Shown piece after piece: positions 52,429 to 61,485 of a stretch of DNA of 64,000 nt; position 1 is the stretch's first letter; each line of letters starts with the position of its first letter. The position numbers and the translations under genes were made by a program. The notes below the pieces were generated by a model, which saw only the letters and a list, made by a program, of their open reading frames with translations, was not told where the DNA came from and ran no database searches. The DNA is from Vaginimicrobium propionicum (GTDB lineage Bacteria > Actinomycetota > Actinomycetes > Propionibacteriales > Propionibacteriaceae), in the NCBI RefSeq assembly GCF_900155645.1, contig NZ_LT706985.1, forward strand, positions 1,240,001 through 1,304,000, given 5' to 3'.

Positions 52429-54027
52429 TTAGACAGGTTCATTGTCTTGAGCTTCAGAGTTTTTTGTGGCAATAGTTGATTCCACCGGTTTATTCAGAGC
52501 AGAAATATTTGGTTCGCTATTTTCCGGAGAACTCTTTTTCGCATTATTTCGACTTAACTTGCTCATAAGTTTCTTCATTAATGCCGGGACGGTCATGATC
52601 AACACGGTCAGCACTAAAACTGCAAGCGCTAGAGGCTCCCGGAAAATAACAGTCAAGTCTCCATTAGCGTAGGCAGAAGTCTGCACTAGGGCTCGTTCCA
52701 CCATAGGCCCAAGAACTAGGCCGAGGATTAACGGCGCGGTCGGGTAATCATATTTCTTAAAGAAGAACCCTGCGACACCAGCGAAAAATAACACCACTAG
52801 GGCAAAAATATTGTTGCCAACTGCGAATGCTCCCATTAGCGAGAAGAAGATAATCAGCGGATACAAATAGGAATACGGCAGCCTTAGAGCCTGTGCGAAC
52901 ACCGGAGCCAATGGCAAGTTCAATACCAACAAAATCACATTGCCGATAAAGAAAGATGTCAGCAGACCCCAAACAAGATTTGGCTGAGAGTCGAAAAGCA
53001 ATGGGCCTGGCTGTAGCCCATACATAACGAAGGCACCCAGTAACACTGCGGTTGTCGTTCCACCAGGGACGCCCAAGGCCAAGGTTGGTATGAAGTTGGC
53101 ATTTGCGGCAGCATTGTTGGCGGACTCTGCGGCCGCAACACCCTGAATTGCGCCTTTGCCAAACATCTTGCGATACGGGCTCACTTGCTTTTCTACTCCA
53201 TATGCAACAAGAGACGCTAGCGTCGAACCAGCCCCCGGCAAAGTTCCTAGTAAAAATCCGACTCCAGTGCCACGACCGATAGCTGGCAATGACTCTTTAA
53301 TGTCTTTTGGTTTTATGACCATGTCACGCATACGTGTGCGTATTGGCTTTACACCGCCTTGACCAACTTGACTTAAGACTTCTCCGATAGCGAAGACACC
53401 GATCATTACCACGACGAAATCAATGCCACCTAGCAATTGAACATTGCCGAAAGTGAAACGCGATTCAGCGAAGCCTGTGGACATGCCTACTGTGGATAGA
53501 AACAGCCCGATGCCCGCCATCATTAAACCTTTAGCTAAGTTTTCACCGGAAAACGAAATAATGGTTAGCAAACCCATTATCATGATTGCCAGCATTTCTG
53601 CAGGGCCGAATTTAAGAGCAAAATGTGCGATTGGAGCCGCCAGCAGCATGAGCAGGATTAGCGAAACTATAGCCGCACAGAATGAGCCTATAGCAGCTAT
53701 AGCTAACGCTTTTCCAGCTTTCCCTTTTCTCGCTAACGCATATCCATCTACAACAGTAGCCACAGCATTCGCATCACCTGGAGTTGCAATTAGGACAGCC
53801 GCGATAGTGCCGCCATATTGGCAACCATAGTAAATGCCCGCCAGCATAATTAGTGCGGTTACTGGATCCATACTGAGTGTGAGCGGCAGAAGAATTGCTA
53901 CTCCAGTAGTCGCCCCTAAGCCTGGCAACATTCCAATAACTGTGCCCAGGACAACACCTATTAGACACCAGAGTAGATTCTCAGGAGTTAGCGAAGTACT
54001 GAATCCTAAGATAAGATTTTCTAACAT
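52429..54027 (-). CDS. Tripartite tricarboxylate transporter large membrane subunit, TctA type
   Basis: The 532-residue protein has about twelve helices and the TctA signatures VIGMLPGLGATTGVAILLPLT, GIYYGCQYGGTIAAVLIATPGDANAVAT, and ESANNAAANANFIPTLALGVPG. This subunit forms the channel for uptake of citrate-like acids energised by an ion gradient. A C-terminal tail of about 40 hydrophilic residues is extra. AGGGG precedes the start. Confidence 0.93.
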   Translation of the reverse strand: MLENLILGFSTSLTPENLLWCLIGVVLGTVIGMLPGLGATTGVAILLPLTLSMDPVTALIMLAGIYYGCQYGGTIAAVLIATPGDANAVATVVDGYALARKGKAGKALAIAAIGSFCAAIVSLILLMLLAAPIAHFALKFGPAEMLAIMIMGLLTIISFSGENLAKGLMMAGIGLFLSTVGMSTGFAESRFTFGNVQLLGGIDFVVVMIGVFAIGEVLSQVGQGGVKPIRTRMRDMVIKPKDIKESLPAIGRGTGVGFLLGTLPGAGSTLASLVAYGVEKQVSPYRKMFGKGAIQGVAAAESANNAAANANFIPTLALGVPGGTTTAVLLGAFVMYGLQPGPLLFDSQPNLVWGLLTSFFIGNVILLVLNLPLAPVFAQALRLPYSYLYPLIIFFSLMGAFAVGNNIFALVVLFFAGVAGFFFKKYDYPTAPLILGLVLGPMVERALVQTSAYANGDLTVIFREPLALAVLVLTVLIMTVPALMKKLMSKLSRNNAKKSSPENSEPNISALNKPVESTIATKNSEAQDNEPV

Positions 54028-54036
54028 CTCAAACCC

Positions 54037-54609
54037 CTAAATTAAACCCAATATTCCGGTTGGTAATGGAACTTGTAGAGCTACCGAAAACACCAAGTAA
54101 CCGAATAAAAATGTCGCTACGCAACTAACTAGGGCAGTCCAGATAGGCTTCTTCTCCACAAAGAACACCAAAACAAAAACCATTAACGTCACCGATAGCA
54201 ACAATCCAATTAGATAAGCGCACAGCACGACCCCAAGCAAAACGCCAAATACCACAGCAACCGAGATATTCTTTTGACGGGTGGTTCTTGAGGATTCTTC
54301 TAGGGCGTCCGCGTCTTCAATAGCGTTAACATGTTCTTTGGCCAGTCGCGGCTTTCTTGCCACAACAAATGCCCGCACGATTTCAACAGCGCTGGCGCAC
54401 ACCGTGAGGAGAGCCGCCACGAACGGCATTAGCCCTGGCCCCACCAGACCATTATCTTGCCTAAGGCCATAGCTTAAGGCACCTATCATGATGGCTATAC
54501 CGATAGCCAAGAATATGCAGCGCATCACCCATGCACCGATATCAACGGCGGGCACCGCCTCGTCCTTCAACGCTGAAGACATGGAACCAATTTCCCTCTC
54601 GTGTTTCAT
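54037..54609 (-). CDS. Tripartite tricarboxylate transporter small membrane subunit, TctB type
   Basis: The 190-residue protein has four hydrophobic helices (IFLAIGIAIMIGALSYGL, LMPFVAALLTVCASAVEIVRAF, a C-terminal pair from VAVVFGVLLGVVLCAYLIGLLLSVTLMVFVLVFF), as in TctB. A start at ATG 54582 (MSSALKDE), with GAGAGG upstream, is an alternative that removes nine residues. It leads the TctBAC operon. Confidence 0.87.
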   Translation of the reverse strand: MKHEREIGSMSSALKDEAVPAVDIGAWVMRCIFLAIGIAIMIGALSYGLRQDNGLVGPGLMPFVAALLTVCASAVEIVRAFVVARKPRLAKEHVNAIEDADALEESSRTTRQKNISVAVVFGVLLGVVLCAYLIGLLLSVTLMVFVLVFFVEKKPIWTALVSCVATFLFGYLVFSVALQVPLPTGILGLI

Positions 54610-54704
54610 TCAGACCGACAACTGAAATAGCCGGTTTGATTCATAATTAATTCGCAAACTGTCATTTTTAAGGAATTACGAACTTTGACCAATGGGACAT
54701 AGAT

Positions 54705-55628
54705 TCAGATTAAATTTTTGGCCCCTCGCAAAACATTACGGATATATCTGGCATTAGTTGCTCCAACTCCTAACCAATCGCCGCCGTATTGTTCTGTCTG
54801 GAAAGCACCTTTATAACCAAGCCTTAGCGCTTGCCGAATAATAGATCGATAGTCAATCCATCCTGACTCCAGTGGTGCTGGAGCTGAGAAATATGCGCCT
54901 GTTTCTGGATCTTCGTCCCGAAGATAATTCTTTATGTGCCAGTAATTCGCATACGGCAAAACTAAATCGAACATTTGGTGATAATCGGGTATCGGCCTGT
55001 GAAGTCTAATCAAATTCCCAATGTCTGGGTTAATTCCAACTGCTGGATGATCGCAATCTTTAACAAATGAAACGGCTGCCTCGGCAGTTCCCACATAGGT
55101 GTCCTCGTACATTTCAAGGGCAATTTCCATATTATTGGCACTCGCATGATCTGCTAGCTCACGAACCCTCTCTATCGCTAATTGCCGCAGCTTGGGATCG
55201 TCTTTATGCCCCGATGCATGCCAAAACCACTGTGCCTTTTCCTGAGCGGGGGTTAATTCCTGCATAAAACCGATATTCAGAATCTTGGCTCCAAGCTCTG
55301 CACCCCTGTCGAGAGCAATGTGCATACGCTTCACATATTCTTCGCCGTGGTCTAAATCCACCGGACTACGTCGTCCAAACGAAATGCCTGGAATCATCAA
55401 GTTGTAGCTATTTATTAACTGCTTAAACTCCTCAAAGCGAGCCTGGCTGAGCGTCGAAATGTTTACCCAGTCATCGATTGGGTCGATTGATCGAAATCCC
55501 AGCGCAATCACCTGCTCTATCTGATCCGCCCAAACAGAGACTGAGGCATCGTTGATTGGTGTACCGTCATCCGCTTTCGCCCCGAAGTTCATCTTGCATG
55601 CAATGGGCCAATTCTCTGCGGTATACAT
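54705..55628 (-). CDS. Xylose-isomerase-like TIM barrel enzyme 2
   Basis: The product (307 residues) has EIALEMYEDTYVG, GINPDIGNLIRLH, YWHIKNYL and GAFQTEQYGGDW, the four metal-ligand positions of the sugar-isomerase TIM barrel. ATG 55628 has GAGGGGAG upstream and is preferred over the open frame from 55703. It is a sugar isomerase or epimerase of a carboxylate pathway; a hydroxypyruvate-isomerase-like role is possible. A palindrome at 55736 is shared with the kinase gene. Confidence 0.85.
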   Translation of the reverse strand: MYTAENWPIACKMNFGAKADDGTPINDASVSVWADQIEQVIALGFRSIDPIDDWVNISTLSQARFEEFKQLINSYNLMIPGISFGRRSPVDLDHGEEYVKRMHIALDRGAELGAKILNIGFMQELTPAQEKAQWFWHASGHKDDPKLRQLAIERVRELADHASANNMEIALEMYEDTYVGTAEAAVSFVKDCDHPAVGINPDIGNLIRLHRPIPDYHQMFDLVLPYANYWHIKNYLRDEDPETGAYFSAPAPLESGWIDYRSIIRQALRLGYKGAFQTEQYGGDWLGVGATNARYIRNVLRGAKNLI

Positions 55629-55735
55629 ATGTCTCCCCTCATTGGGATATCGAAGATGACAACAACTTTGCTTCGCTGCGAAGTTGTTGCATTGCAACAC
55701 CAAACTGCTGCAACTCTTATTTTTCTATATTCTAT

Positions 55736-55747
55736 ATCCTATAGGAT
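55736..55747. promoter_or_regulatory. Palindrome ATCCTATAGGAT upstream of the TIM barrel gene
   Basis: The 12-base perfect palindrome is followed by TTT and lies about 108 bp ahead of the 54705-55628 gene. The same 12 bases occur at 57632-57643, ahead of the kinase gene, which suggests a shared regulator. Confidence 0.65.
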
Positions 55748-55816
55748 TTTTGAAGCAAGGGGTTTTCACGATTTAATATGTTATTTTTCGCCAGAGACCG
55801 CTTAGAGAATAAAAAT

Positions 55817-55850
55817 CTCTGAGCCGCACCAGAGCAGGCGCGGCTCAGAG
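55817..55850 (-). terminator. Intrinsic terminator of the dihydroxyacetone-kinase-type gene
   Basis: CTCTGAGCCGC and GCGGCTCAGAG form a perfect 11-base stem. Read on the minus strand it is followed by ATTTTTATT, directly after the kinase stop. Confidence 0.85.
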
Positions 55851-55867
55851 ACTGACAATCAGCAACC

Positions 55868-57586
55868 CTAAGCTAGCTCTATAAAAGGCGTTATAGCGTC
55901 CACTATGAGCGAGAATGAGACGGCGCCGGGGTCGGGCACACCGAGGGCTTTTTCCCCGTGCGAGCGAGCTCGTCCCAAACCAGGCATCATGTCCTTCGAA
56001 TCTTCCGCACCCCTCTTTGCAGCTTGGACGGCGAGCCGCCAAGCGCTGGCGATGTCACCATTATCTGCATTTAGGGTCTCGACGAACGGCGCAATGGCGT
56101 CGACCATCGTCTTGTCACCGACTTTGGCGCCACCTTGGCTGACAATTTTGTCTAGCGCAGCTTTTACACCGGCACGCAAATTTTCGGCCTTGAAACCGTC
56201 TTGATCACCGAAGGTTGCACCTAGCTCCCGCAACATCGACCCCCACAATGCGCCCGAAGTGCCACCCGCACCGTCTTGCCAAGCATCACCGGCTCGACGC
56301 AAAACACTTCCCGCCCCAGCCTCAGCTTTAACCGCCTGCAGAGCCGCATTCATCGCTGCGCGAGACCCGTTTTGCATCCCAATTCCATGATCACCATCAC
56401 CGGCGATTGAATCGATGCGACCCAACTCGCTAGCGTTTTCATCAACAGTTTTAGCCAACGCTTCTAGGGCTTTTGCAACCACGGCAGCCAGTGACTTTGA
56501 CTGATCGCTAGCATTAGCGGCTTGGGTCTCGCGAAGCTCAGCTCGCCCATAACTAGCTTCATCGACACTCACTAAATCGGCATTCGCTTCACCAACCGAG
56601 TAGGCAGGCGATTGCGCCGGAGCAAACCATAATTTCTCTAGCTCATCATCAAGCACCATCAACGTCAACGACACGCCGGCCATCTCGAAACTTGTGCAGA
56701 ACTCACCGACCTTAGAATCAGCGATTTCAACACCAGCTTTTTCCAACTTTTCGCGCACATACAAATAAACCACGAACATTTCGTCGTTCTTGAATGCGCC
56801 CAGTCCGTTAACCACAACAACGACGCGCATGCCCTTAGCGTCACCATTTGCTGCCTCCGCAAGCAGCTTGCTGACCAGTAAATCTGCAAGTCCTTCAGGT
56901 GTCGGGATGTCTGCCTCGTCAAGACCAGGTTCGCCGTGGATTCCCAAACCGATAGCCATCTTGCCTTGCGGCACTTCAAATAACGGCTCCTTAGCACCCG
57001 GCAAAGTGCAACCCGTAAAGGCCACACCCAATGAGTAGGTATTGGCGTTAGCCCGTTTCGCAAGGGCATATACACTGTCTAAATCACAGCCCGCAGCCGC
57101 AGCGGCACCGGCAACCTTAAAGACACACAAGTCCCCCGCTATTCCACGACGCTTTTCCTTTTCTTCCGGCGGTGCCGAATATATATCGTCGGCCACCCTA
57201 ACAGTCCGCACCGGAATACCATCAGCCTCTAGGCGCTCGGCGGCTGCATCAAATTGCAGCTTGTCGCCCGCATAGTTTCCGTAGCTAAGAAAGACACCGC
57301 GCCCCTGCTCGACCGCTCGCGAAACTGATTCCACTTGATGCGCACTTGGGGAAGCAAAGATATTTCCTAGTACCGCGCCATGTGCCAGGCCAGGACCGAC
57401 CAATCCCGCGAACGCCGGATAGTGCCCCGAGCCGCCACCGATAACAACGGCCACTTGGTCATCGCTACTTCTCGTCGTCCGGACGACGCCACCACTGACA
57501 GGGTGAACCTCGCTCTCATGCGCTAAAGCAAACCCTTTTGCGGCTTGGGCAGCGAAAGTTGCAGAATCATTCAGCAAGAAAGTCAT
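55868..57586 (-). CDS. Dihydroxyacetone-kinase family protein (fused DhaK-DhaL), candidate erythrulose kinase
   Basis: The 572-residue protein has a DhaK domain (VVIGGGSGHYPAFAGLVGPGLAHGAVLGNIFASPS, and GLGIHGEPG with H217, the residue that binds the substrate covalently) and a C-terminal DhaL domain with SIAGDGDHGIGMQNGSRAA for ATP-Mg binding. The fused form uses ATP directly, not PEP. Family members phosphorylate dihydroxyacetone or tetruloses (LerK, DerK). Given TpiA-like and RpiB-like enzymes in the window, L-erythrulose is a likely substrate. Two operator-like sequences lie upstream. Confidence 0.88.
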   Translation of the reverse strand: MTFLLNDSATFAAQAAKGFALAHESEVHPVSGGVVRTTRSSDDQVAVVIGGGSGHYPAFAGLVGPGLAHGAVLGNIFASPSAHQVESVSRAVEQGRGVFLSYGNYAGDKLQFDAAAERLEADGIPVRTVRVADDIYSAPPEEKEKRRGIAGDLCVFKVAGAAAAAGCDLDSVYALAKRANANTYSLGVAFTGCTLPGAKEPLFEVPQGKMAIGLGIHGEPGLDEADIPTPEGLADLLVSKLLAEAANGDAKGMRVVVVVNGLGAFKNDEMFVVYLYVREKLEKAGVEIADSKVGEFCTSFEMAGVSLTLMVLDDELEKLWFAPAQSPAYSVGEANADLVSVDEASYGRAELRETQAANASDQSKSLAAVVAKALEALAKTVDENASELGRIDSIAGDGDHGIGMQNGSRAAMNAALQAVKAEAGAGSVLRRAGDAWQDGAGGTSGALWGSMLRELGATFGDQDGFKAENLRAGVKAALDKIVSQGGAKVGDKTMVDAIAPFVETLNADNGDIASAWRLAVQAAKRGAEDSKDMMPGLGRARSHGEKALGVPDPGAVSFSLIVDAITPFIELA

Positions 57587-57631
57587 TCTAAACTCCTCAA
57601 CAGTGAGGGATATATCAAATCAATATCCAAT

Positions 57632-57643
57632 ATCCTATAGGAT
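57632..57643. promoter_or_regulatory. Palindrome ATCCTATAGGAT upstream of the kinase gene
   Basis: Perfect 12-base palindrome identical to that at 55736-55747, about 45 bp upstream of the kinase start. Confidence 0.65.
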
Positions 57644-57722
57644 TTGCACAACGCCTACAAGGCTTTGCACCTACTCACCATTTTAGAGCGCGAGAGACAC
57701 TAGCGTTGGAGTTTCAATAAAT

Positions 57723-57734
57723 CCGGTTGACCGG
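57723..57734. promoter_or_regulatory. CCGGTTGACCGG, related to the operator at 35543
   Basis: The site pairs CCGGT with ACCGG around TG, and shares CCGGTTGAC with the palindrome at 35543-35556 in front of the ApnO-type operon. It lies about 140 bp upstream of the kinase. Confidence 0.45.
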
Positions 57735-57956
57735 TTTGCTCTAGCGGCCAAGCACGTTTACAAAACACACCACGCTGCATGAATAAGCTTTGAACACCAA
57801 CTGTAATTCTTCGCAAAAAGTAAGATAGGGGTCTTGAATAACAAATGCGACACATCTACAAAAGCGCGCTAAAACCCGCATCTAGCGATGTTAACAGCAC
57901 ACGATGCCGACAATAAACCAAGTTAGGAATACATTTCATATGAGAACAAAACAGCA

Positions 57957-60113
57957 CTATGTCAAATGTACACGTTCTACAAGTTCTTTCGCGCGAATGG
58001 GATTCTCTGCGAAACACCGAATCGCCTCTAAAATATTGTCTTTGTTCATAGAATCAGATAAAAAGGATAATCTAGTGGTTAAAAGAAACCCTTTTTTCCA
58101 AGAATCGTTAAATAATTCCAACCACGGATAGGTTTTTCTAACCTCAGCATTGCTAACACAATCCTTACGAACCGGCATGCCAGAGAGTATGGTCAGTTTA
58201 TTAGCAACAAGCGGACTGGTTATCCAATGAATAAACTTCCCGGAAAGTTCAGGCGCCTTCGAGTCAGAAAGGATTCCTAATACATATAGGTCGTTTACCG
58301 AAGTACTGGCAGGCATATATGAAAAATACGTTTTATCTATCAGTTCAGAAAACGACGTAGAATTCAACGCTGAAGAAGAACTAGTGTCGATGATAGCTAA
58401 TGGCGATTTATTAAAAATATACTTTTCAAATGAAGCCGAATGCATCTCATCATAAAACAGATCAAACCTAAAGACGGTCGCACAAATACGAACACAGTTA
58501 AAAATAACGGAATGATCGATTTCGTCTCCATTCGAATAGGCTGAGAGCAACCAACCAAATTCCTGCCAAAAACTAGAAGAACCCAATGCTGAAAAGAAAT
58601 TGCCTCCAACCAATTGATTGGAACTCATATCAGACAATTCGTCAAGCGTTGCGGAGATGTCCAACAGATCGTTGAGAGAGACCGGATGTTTGAAAGGCTT
58701 CTGACCAAGAACACTAAGATGTTTTTTTATCCAAGACTTATTAAATATCTCATTTCTCATAAAAAGGAGCTGAGTACTCGCATAAAATCCGAATAAAAAT
58801 ACATCACACAGCTCAGGCAAGTAGGATGCCTTTTGGATGTCACTCGCCTGAATATTCTCCCAAATAGTCTCATTAGACTTTTTTGCTAAAAACGTACGAA
58901 AGAAGTCAGCATCATTAAAATTGCGTAATTTAACAATAGCTACGTCACATCCACGTCTAGCAGGTTCATCAAGTCTCTCACTATCTGCCTCACCCGCGGG
59001 TAAAACCCAATTAATTTTTGCAGACGTGAGGTCACAAAATTCCTCTGCCAAGGATCGAATAGACCCCACCAGGCTAGTATCTGAAATGAAGACACTCAAA
59101 TTATTCTGAGTTTTTACGCCGCACCGTAAGTTAGCAACAATCTTGTCATCGGCCAAGCGGTTTTCGGCTCCTTGTATTAGGCGGCTTGATTTTTGAACTT
59201 CCCCATTGAATTCATTTAGCTGTTTCACTAACGCGCGACCAGCTGCACTCCCTAACCGCTCGTTATTGAGTAATACACAGTTATAATTATGATCGAAAAT
59301 TGAATCACATGAACTTAACGAAATTACTTCAGGACCTTCACCTTGAATACAATTAAGATTCAGACTAGCTCGAATTGCATTTGCTCGAGAAATGTTGGAA
59401 GTTATTATAACATCACTGTTTCTCAAATAGGATAGCGAAGCTAAAGCAGAATACATGATAGCCCTATCAGGACAAGATATAAGCTTTATTTTAATCCTAT
59501 GACCACTCAATATCTCAATAATAATTTGGACAAAATCTTTAGAGAATCTCTGACTGTCAACAAACAGGCAAGCATTCTTAAATCCAAATTTAATTATATG
59601 GGAAGCAATTTGACTAGCAATTTGCGCGTAATCAAAAGTGACACTGAAAAATGGTCTAACCACACCCTCCGGAGGCGGCCCAACTAGAGTTAGATGTATT
59701 TTATTTGGGACTCGATTATAAATCGTGGCAGGCTGTGTGTAAGTTGGATAAGCAACGATGGCTCGCACATTTTGCGACTTAAGAAATTCTACAGAAGATG
59801 ACTCTCTACTATATAGAAATCCCGTTTCATGTAAATTAGTCTTCAAACCTGATGTTTGAAGCACCTTAGACATCGATTTATAAAAATCTATATAATGTCT
59901 TTGCCTCATATCAGGAATCAATATCGACACAGCATCACTAACATTTTGTCGTAATTGCCGAGCTGACATATTTACTTGATAACCAAGACTAGCTATAGCA
60001 TCTTCAACACGAGCAGCCGTTTTAGCGGAAACGTTCCCCGTGTTATTAATCACGTTTGACACAGTGGCGACAGATACATTTGCCCTATTGGCAACCTGCC
60101 TCATTGTAACCAT
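57957..60113 (-). CDS. LacI-type regulator fused to a solute-binding-protein-like domain
   Basis: The 718-residue protein starts with a LacI helix-turn-helix (MRQVANRANVSVATVSNVINNTGNVSAKTAARVEDAIASLGYQVN), followed by a type 1 periplasmic-binding fold to about residue 330. A further 380 residues resemble an extracellular solute-binding protein of ABC sugar transporters, ending with the recognisable pattern LSGKFIHWITSPLVANKLTILSGMPVRKDC and EVRKTYPWLELFNDSW. There is no signal peptide, so the whole protein is cytoplasmic. LacI proteins usually have about 340 residues. The base composition is AT-richer than the neighbouring genes. Its target and ligand are not known. Confidence 0.82.
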   Translation of the reverse strand: MVTMRQVANRANVSVATVSNVINNTGNVSAKTAARVEDAIASLGYQVNMSARQLRQNVSDAVSILIPDMRQRHYIDFYKSMSKVLQTSGLKTNLHETGFLYSRESSSVEFLKSQNVRAIVAYPTYTQPATIYNRVPNKIHLTLVGPPPEGVVRPFFSVTFDYAQIASQIASHIIKFGFKNACLFVDSQRFSKDFVQIIIEILSGHRIKIKLISCPDRAIMYSALASLSYLRNSDVIITSNISRANAIRASLNLNCIQGEGPEVISLSSCDSIFDHNYNCVLLNNERLGSAAGRALVKQLNEFNGEVQKSSRLIQGAENRLADDKIVANLRCGVKTQNNLSVFISDTSLVGSIRSLAEEFCDLTSAKINWVLPAGEADSERLDEPARRGCDVAIVKLRNFNDADFFRTFLAKKSNETIWENIQASDIQKASYLPELCDVFLFGFYASTQLLFMRNEIFNKSWIKKHLSVLGQKPFKHPVSLNDLLDISATLDELSDMSSNQLVGGNFFSALGSSSFWQEFGWLLSAYSNGDEIDHSVIFNCVRICATVFRFDLFYDEMHSASFEKYIFNKSPLAIIDTSSSSALNSTSFSELIDKTYFSYMPASTSVNDLYVLGILSDSKAPELSGKFIHWITSPLVANKLTILSGMPVRKDCVSNAEVRKTYPWLELFNDSWKKGFLLTTRLSFLSDSMNKDNILEAIRCFAENPIRAKELVERVHLT

Positions 60114-60239
60114 GACACTATATTAACCTTCGCTAGTTACGTTGCTTATCGCATACCAACAACCAGGGCAAGCTACTATTTACAGCAAATCATTCACCTA
60201 AACCATTGTGGTTGACCGCAAGTTGTGGACACGTCCCGC

Positions 60240-61133
60240 TTATGCTGCTTGTGGTTGTTGGTGTGTTTGTTCTTGTTTTTCCAGGTTGGTTTCGTATTCG
60301 ACTGGGCGGAGGTAGCCGATTGATGAGTGTCGGCGTGTGCGATTGTAGGTGACTTCGATCCAGCGGGCGACGCCTTGTCTGGCATCGGCTCGTGTCGGCC
60401 ATGTGAAACGGTTGTAGAACTCGTTTTTCAGCGTTGACCAGAAGGATTCTGCCATCGCGTTGTCGTAGCACACGCCAGTGCGGCCCATCGATTGATCGAT
60501 GCTAAGTCGCTTAGTGGCTTTGTGTAACTGCTCGGAGGTGTATTGAGTGCCGCGATCAGCATGGAAGACGACGCGGCCGGGGAAATCGCCGCGTAAAGTT
60601 TTGGCCATCACCAATGCGCGTTCAACCAGGTCGGCATCTTGGTGGCTGTCCATGGCCCATCCCAAGACGCGACGTGAACAGCCATCACGAACGACACACA
60701 GGTAGAGCCAGCCCTCGCCAGTACGTAAATAGGTGATGTCCGAGATCCACACTGTGTTGAGTTTTCCGGTATCCCACACCCGTTTGACACGGTCAAAAAT
60801 CGCATGAGTCGGGATCCCAGGAATTGTCGTCACTGGGGTGAATCCGCGTGGTGAAATGCCTTCAAGGCCTTGTCGGCGCATGGATGCCGCCACTGTTTTC
60901 ACATTCACCTGCGTGCCTTCAGCGTGAAAATCAGCCGTGATCCTGGGTGCCCCGTAAACACCATCGGAATCGGCATGAAACTCGCGGACTTTCTGGTCAA
61001 GTATGGCCTGTTTCTGCGCTCGTGGAGACGGCCCCGTTTTCCGTCGCTTGACCCAGGCGTAATAGCCTGACCGTGACACCTCTAACAGCCGAGCCATGCG
61101 TGTGATCTCGAAGTTTGCCTTCTCCTGTTCCAT
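60240..61133 (-). CDS. IS3-family transposase OrfB
   Basis: The 297-residue protein has the HTH_21 region SRSGYYAWVKRRKTGPSPRAQ, GVYGAPRITADFHAEG, and the rve integrase core with VWISDITYLRTGEGW (first Asp), VVFHADRGTQYTSEQL (second Asp) and NAMAESFWSTLKNE (Glu). It is intact. The start ATG overlaps the orfA stop as TAATG. Such elements often also make a fused OrfAB by frameshifting, but no slippery signal was verified here. Confidence 0.92.
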   Translation of the reverse strand: MEQEKANFEITRMARLLEVSRSGYYAWVKRRKTGPSPRAQKQAILDQKVREFHADSDGVYGAPRITADFHAEGTQVNVKTVAASMRRQGLEGISPRGFTPVTTIPGIPTHAIFDRVKRVWDTGKLNTVWISDITYLRTGEGWLYLCVVRDGCSRRVLGWAMDSHQDADLVERALVMAKTLRGDFPGRVVFHADRGTQYTSEQLHKATKRLSIDQSMGRTGVCYDNAMAESFWSTLKNEFYNRFTWPTRADARQGVARWIEVTYNRTRRHSSIGYLRPVEYETNLEKQEQTHQQPQAA

Positions 61134-61453
61134 TAGCTCAAACCGTTCGCAGGTGGTTGCTTCGACGCGAAGAAGGCTGCTGCTTTTCCCAAAAACGCGT
61201 TGTCCTTTTTCAGCTCTTGAACCTCACGCCGTAACCGTTTGAGCTCAACCCGCTCATCCACAGACAACTCGCCAGTCGGCTCGTTTCCCTGTTCCTGCCG
61301 GTACTTGCGCACCCATTTACCCAAGAGCTGTTCACCCAAACCGAGCTCTCGTGCGACATGCGCGATCGGTCTTCCAGTGTCGACGACCAAACGAGCGGCC
61401 TCTTCACGATATTCCGGCGTGAACCTACGCCGGGTCTTTCCTACTCCTGCCAT
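61133..61453 (-). CDS. IS3-family transposase OrfA
   Basis: The 106-residue protein is the helix-turn-helix subunit: RRRFTPEYREEAARLVVDTGRPIAHVARELGLGEQLLGKWVRKYR, then a leucine-rich coiled coil (ELKRLRREVQELKKDNAFLGKAAAFFASK). It binds the IS ends together with OrfB. Confidence 0.92.
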   Translation of the reverse strand: MAGVGKTRRRFTPEYREEAARLVVDTGRPIAHVARELGLGEQLLGKWVRKYRQEQGNEPTGELSVDERVELKRLRREVQELKKDNAFLGKAAAFFASKQPPANGLS

Positions 61454-61485
61454 AACGGCACCCTTTCACGCGGGAACCAATCCCG

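Larger units (their letters stand above)
57587..57956. other. Intergenic region with two operator-like elements
   Basis: No gene is visible in these 370 bases. They hold the ATCCTATAGGAT palindrome at 57632-57643 and CCGGTTGACCGG at 57723-57734. The end of the LacI-type gene lies to the right. Confidence 0.6.
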
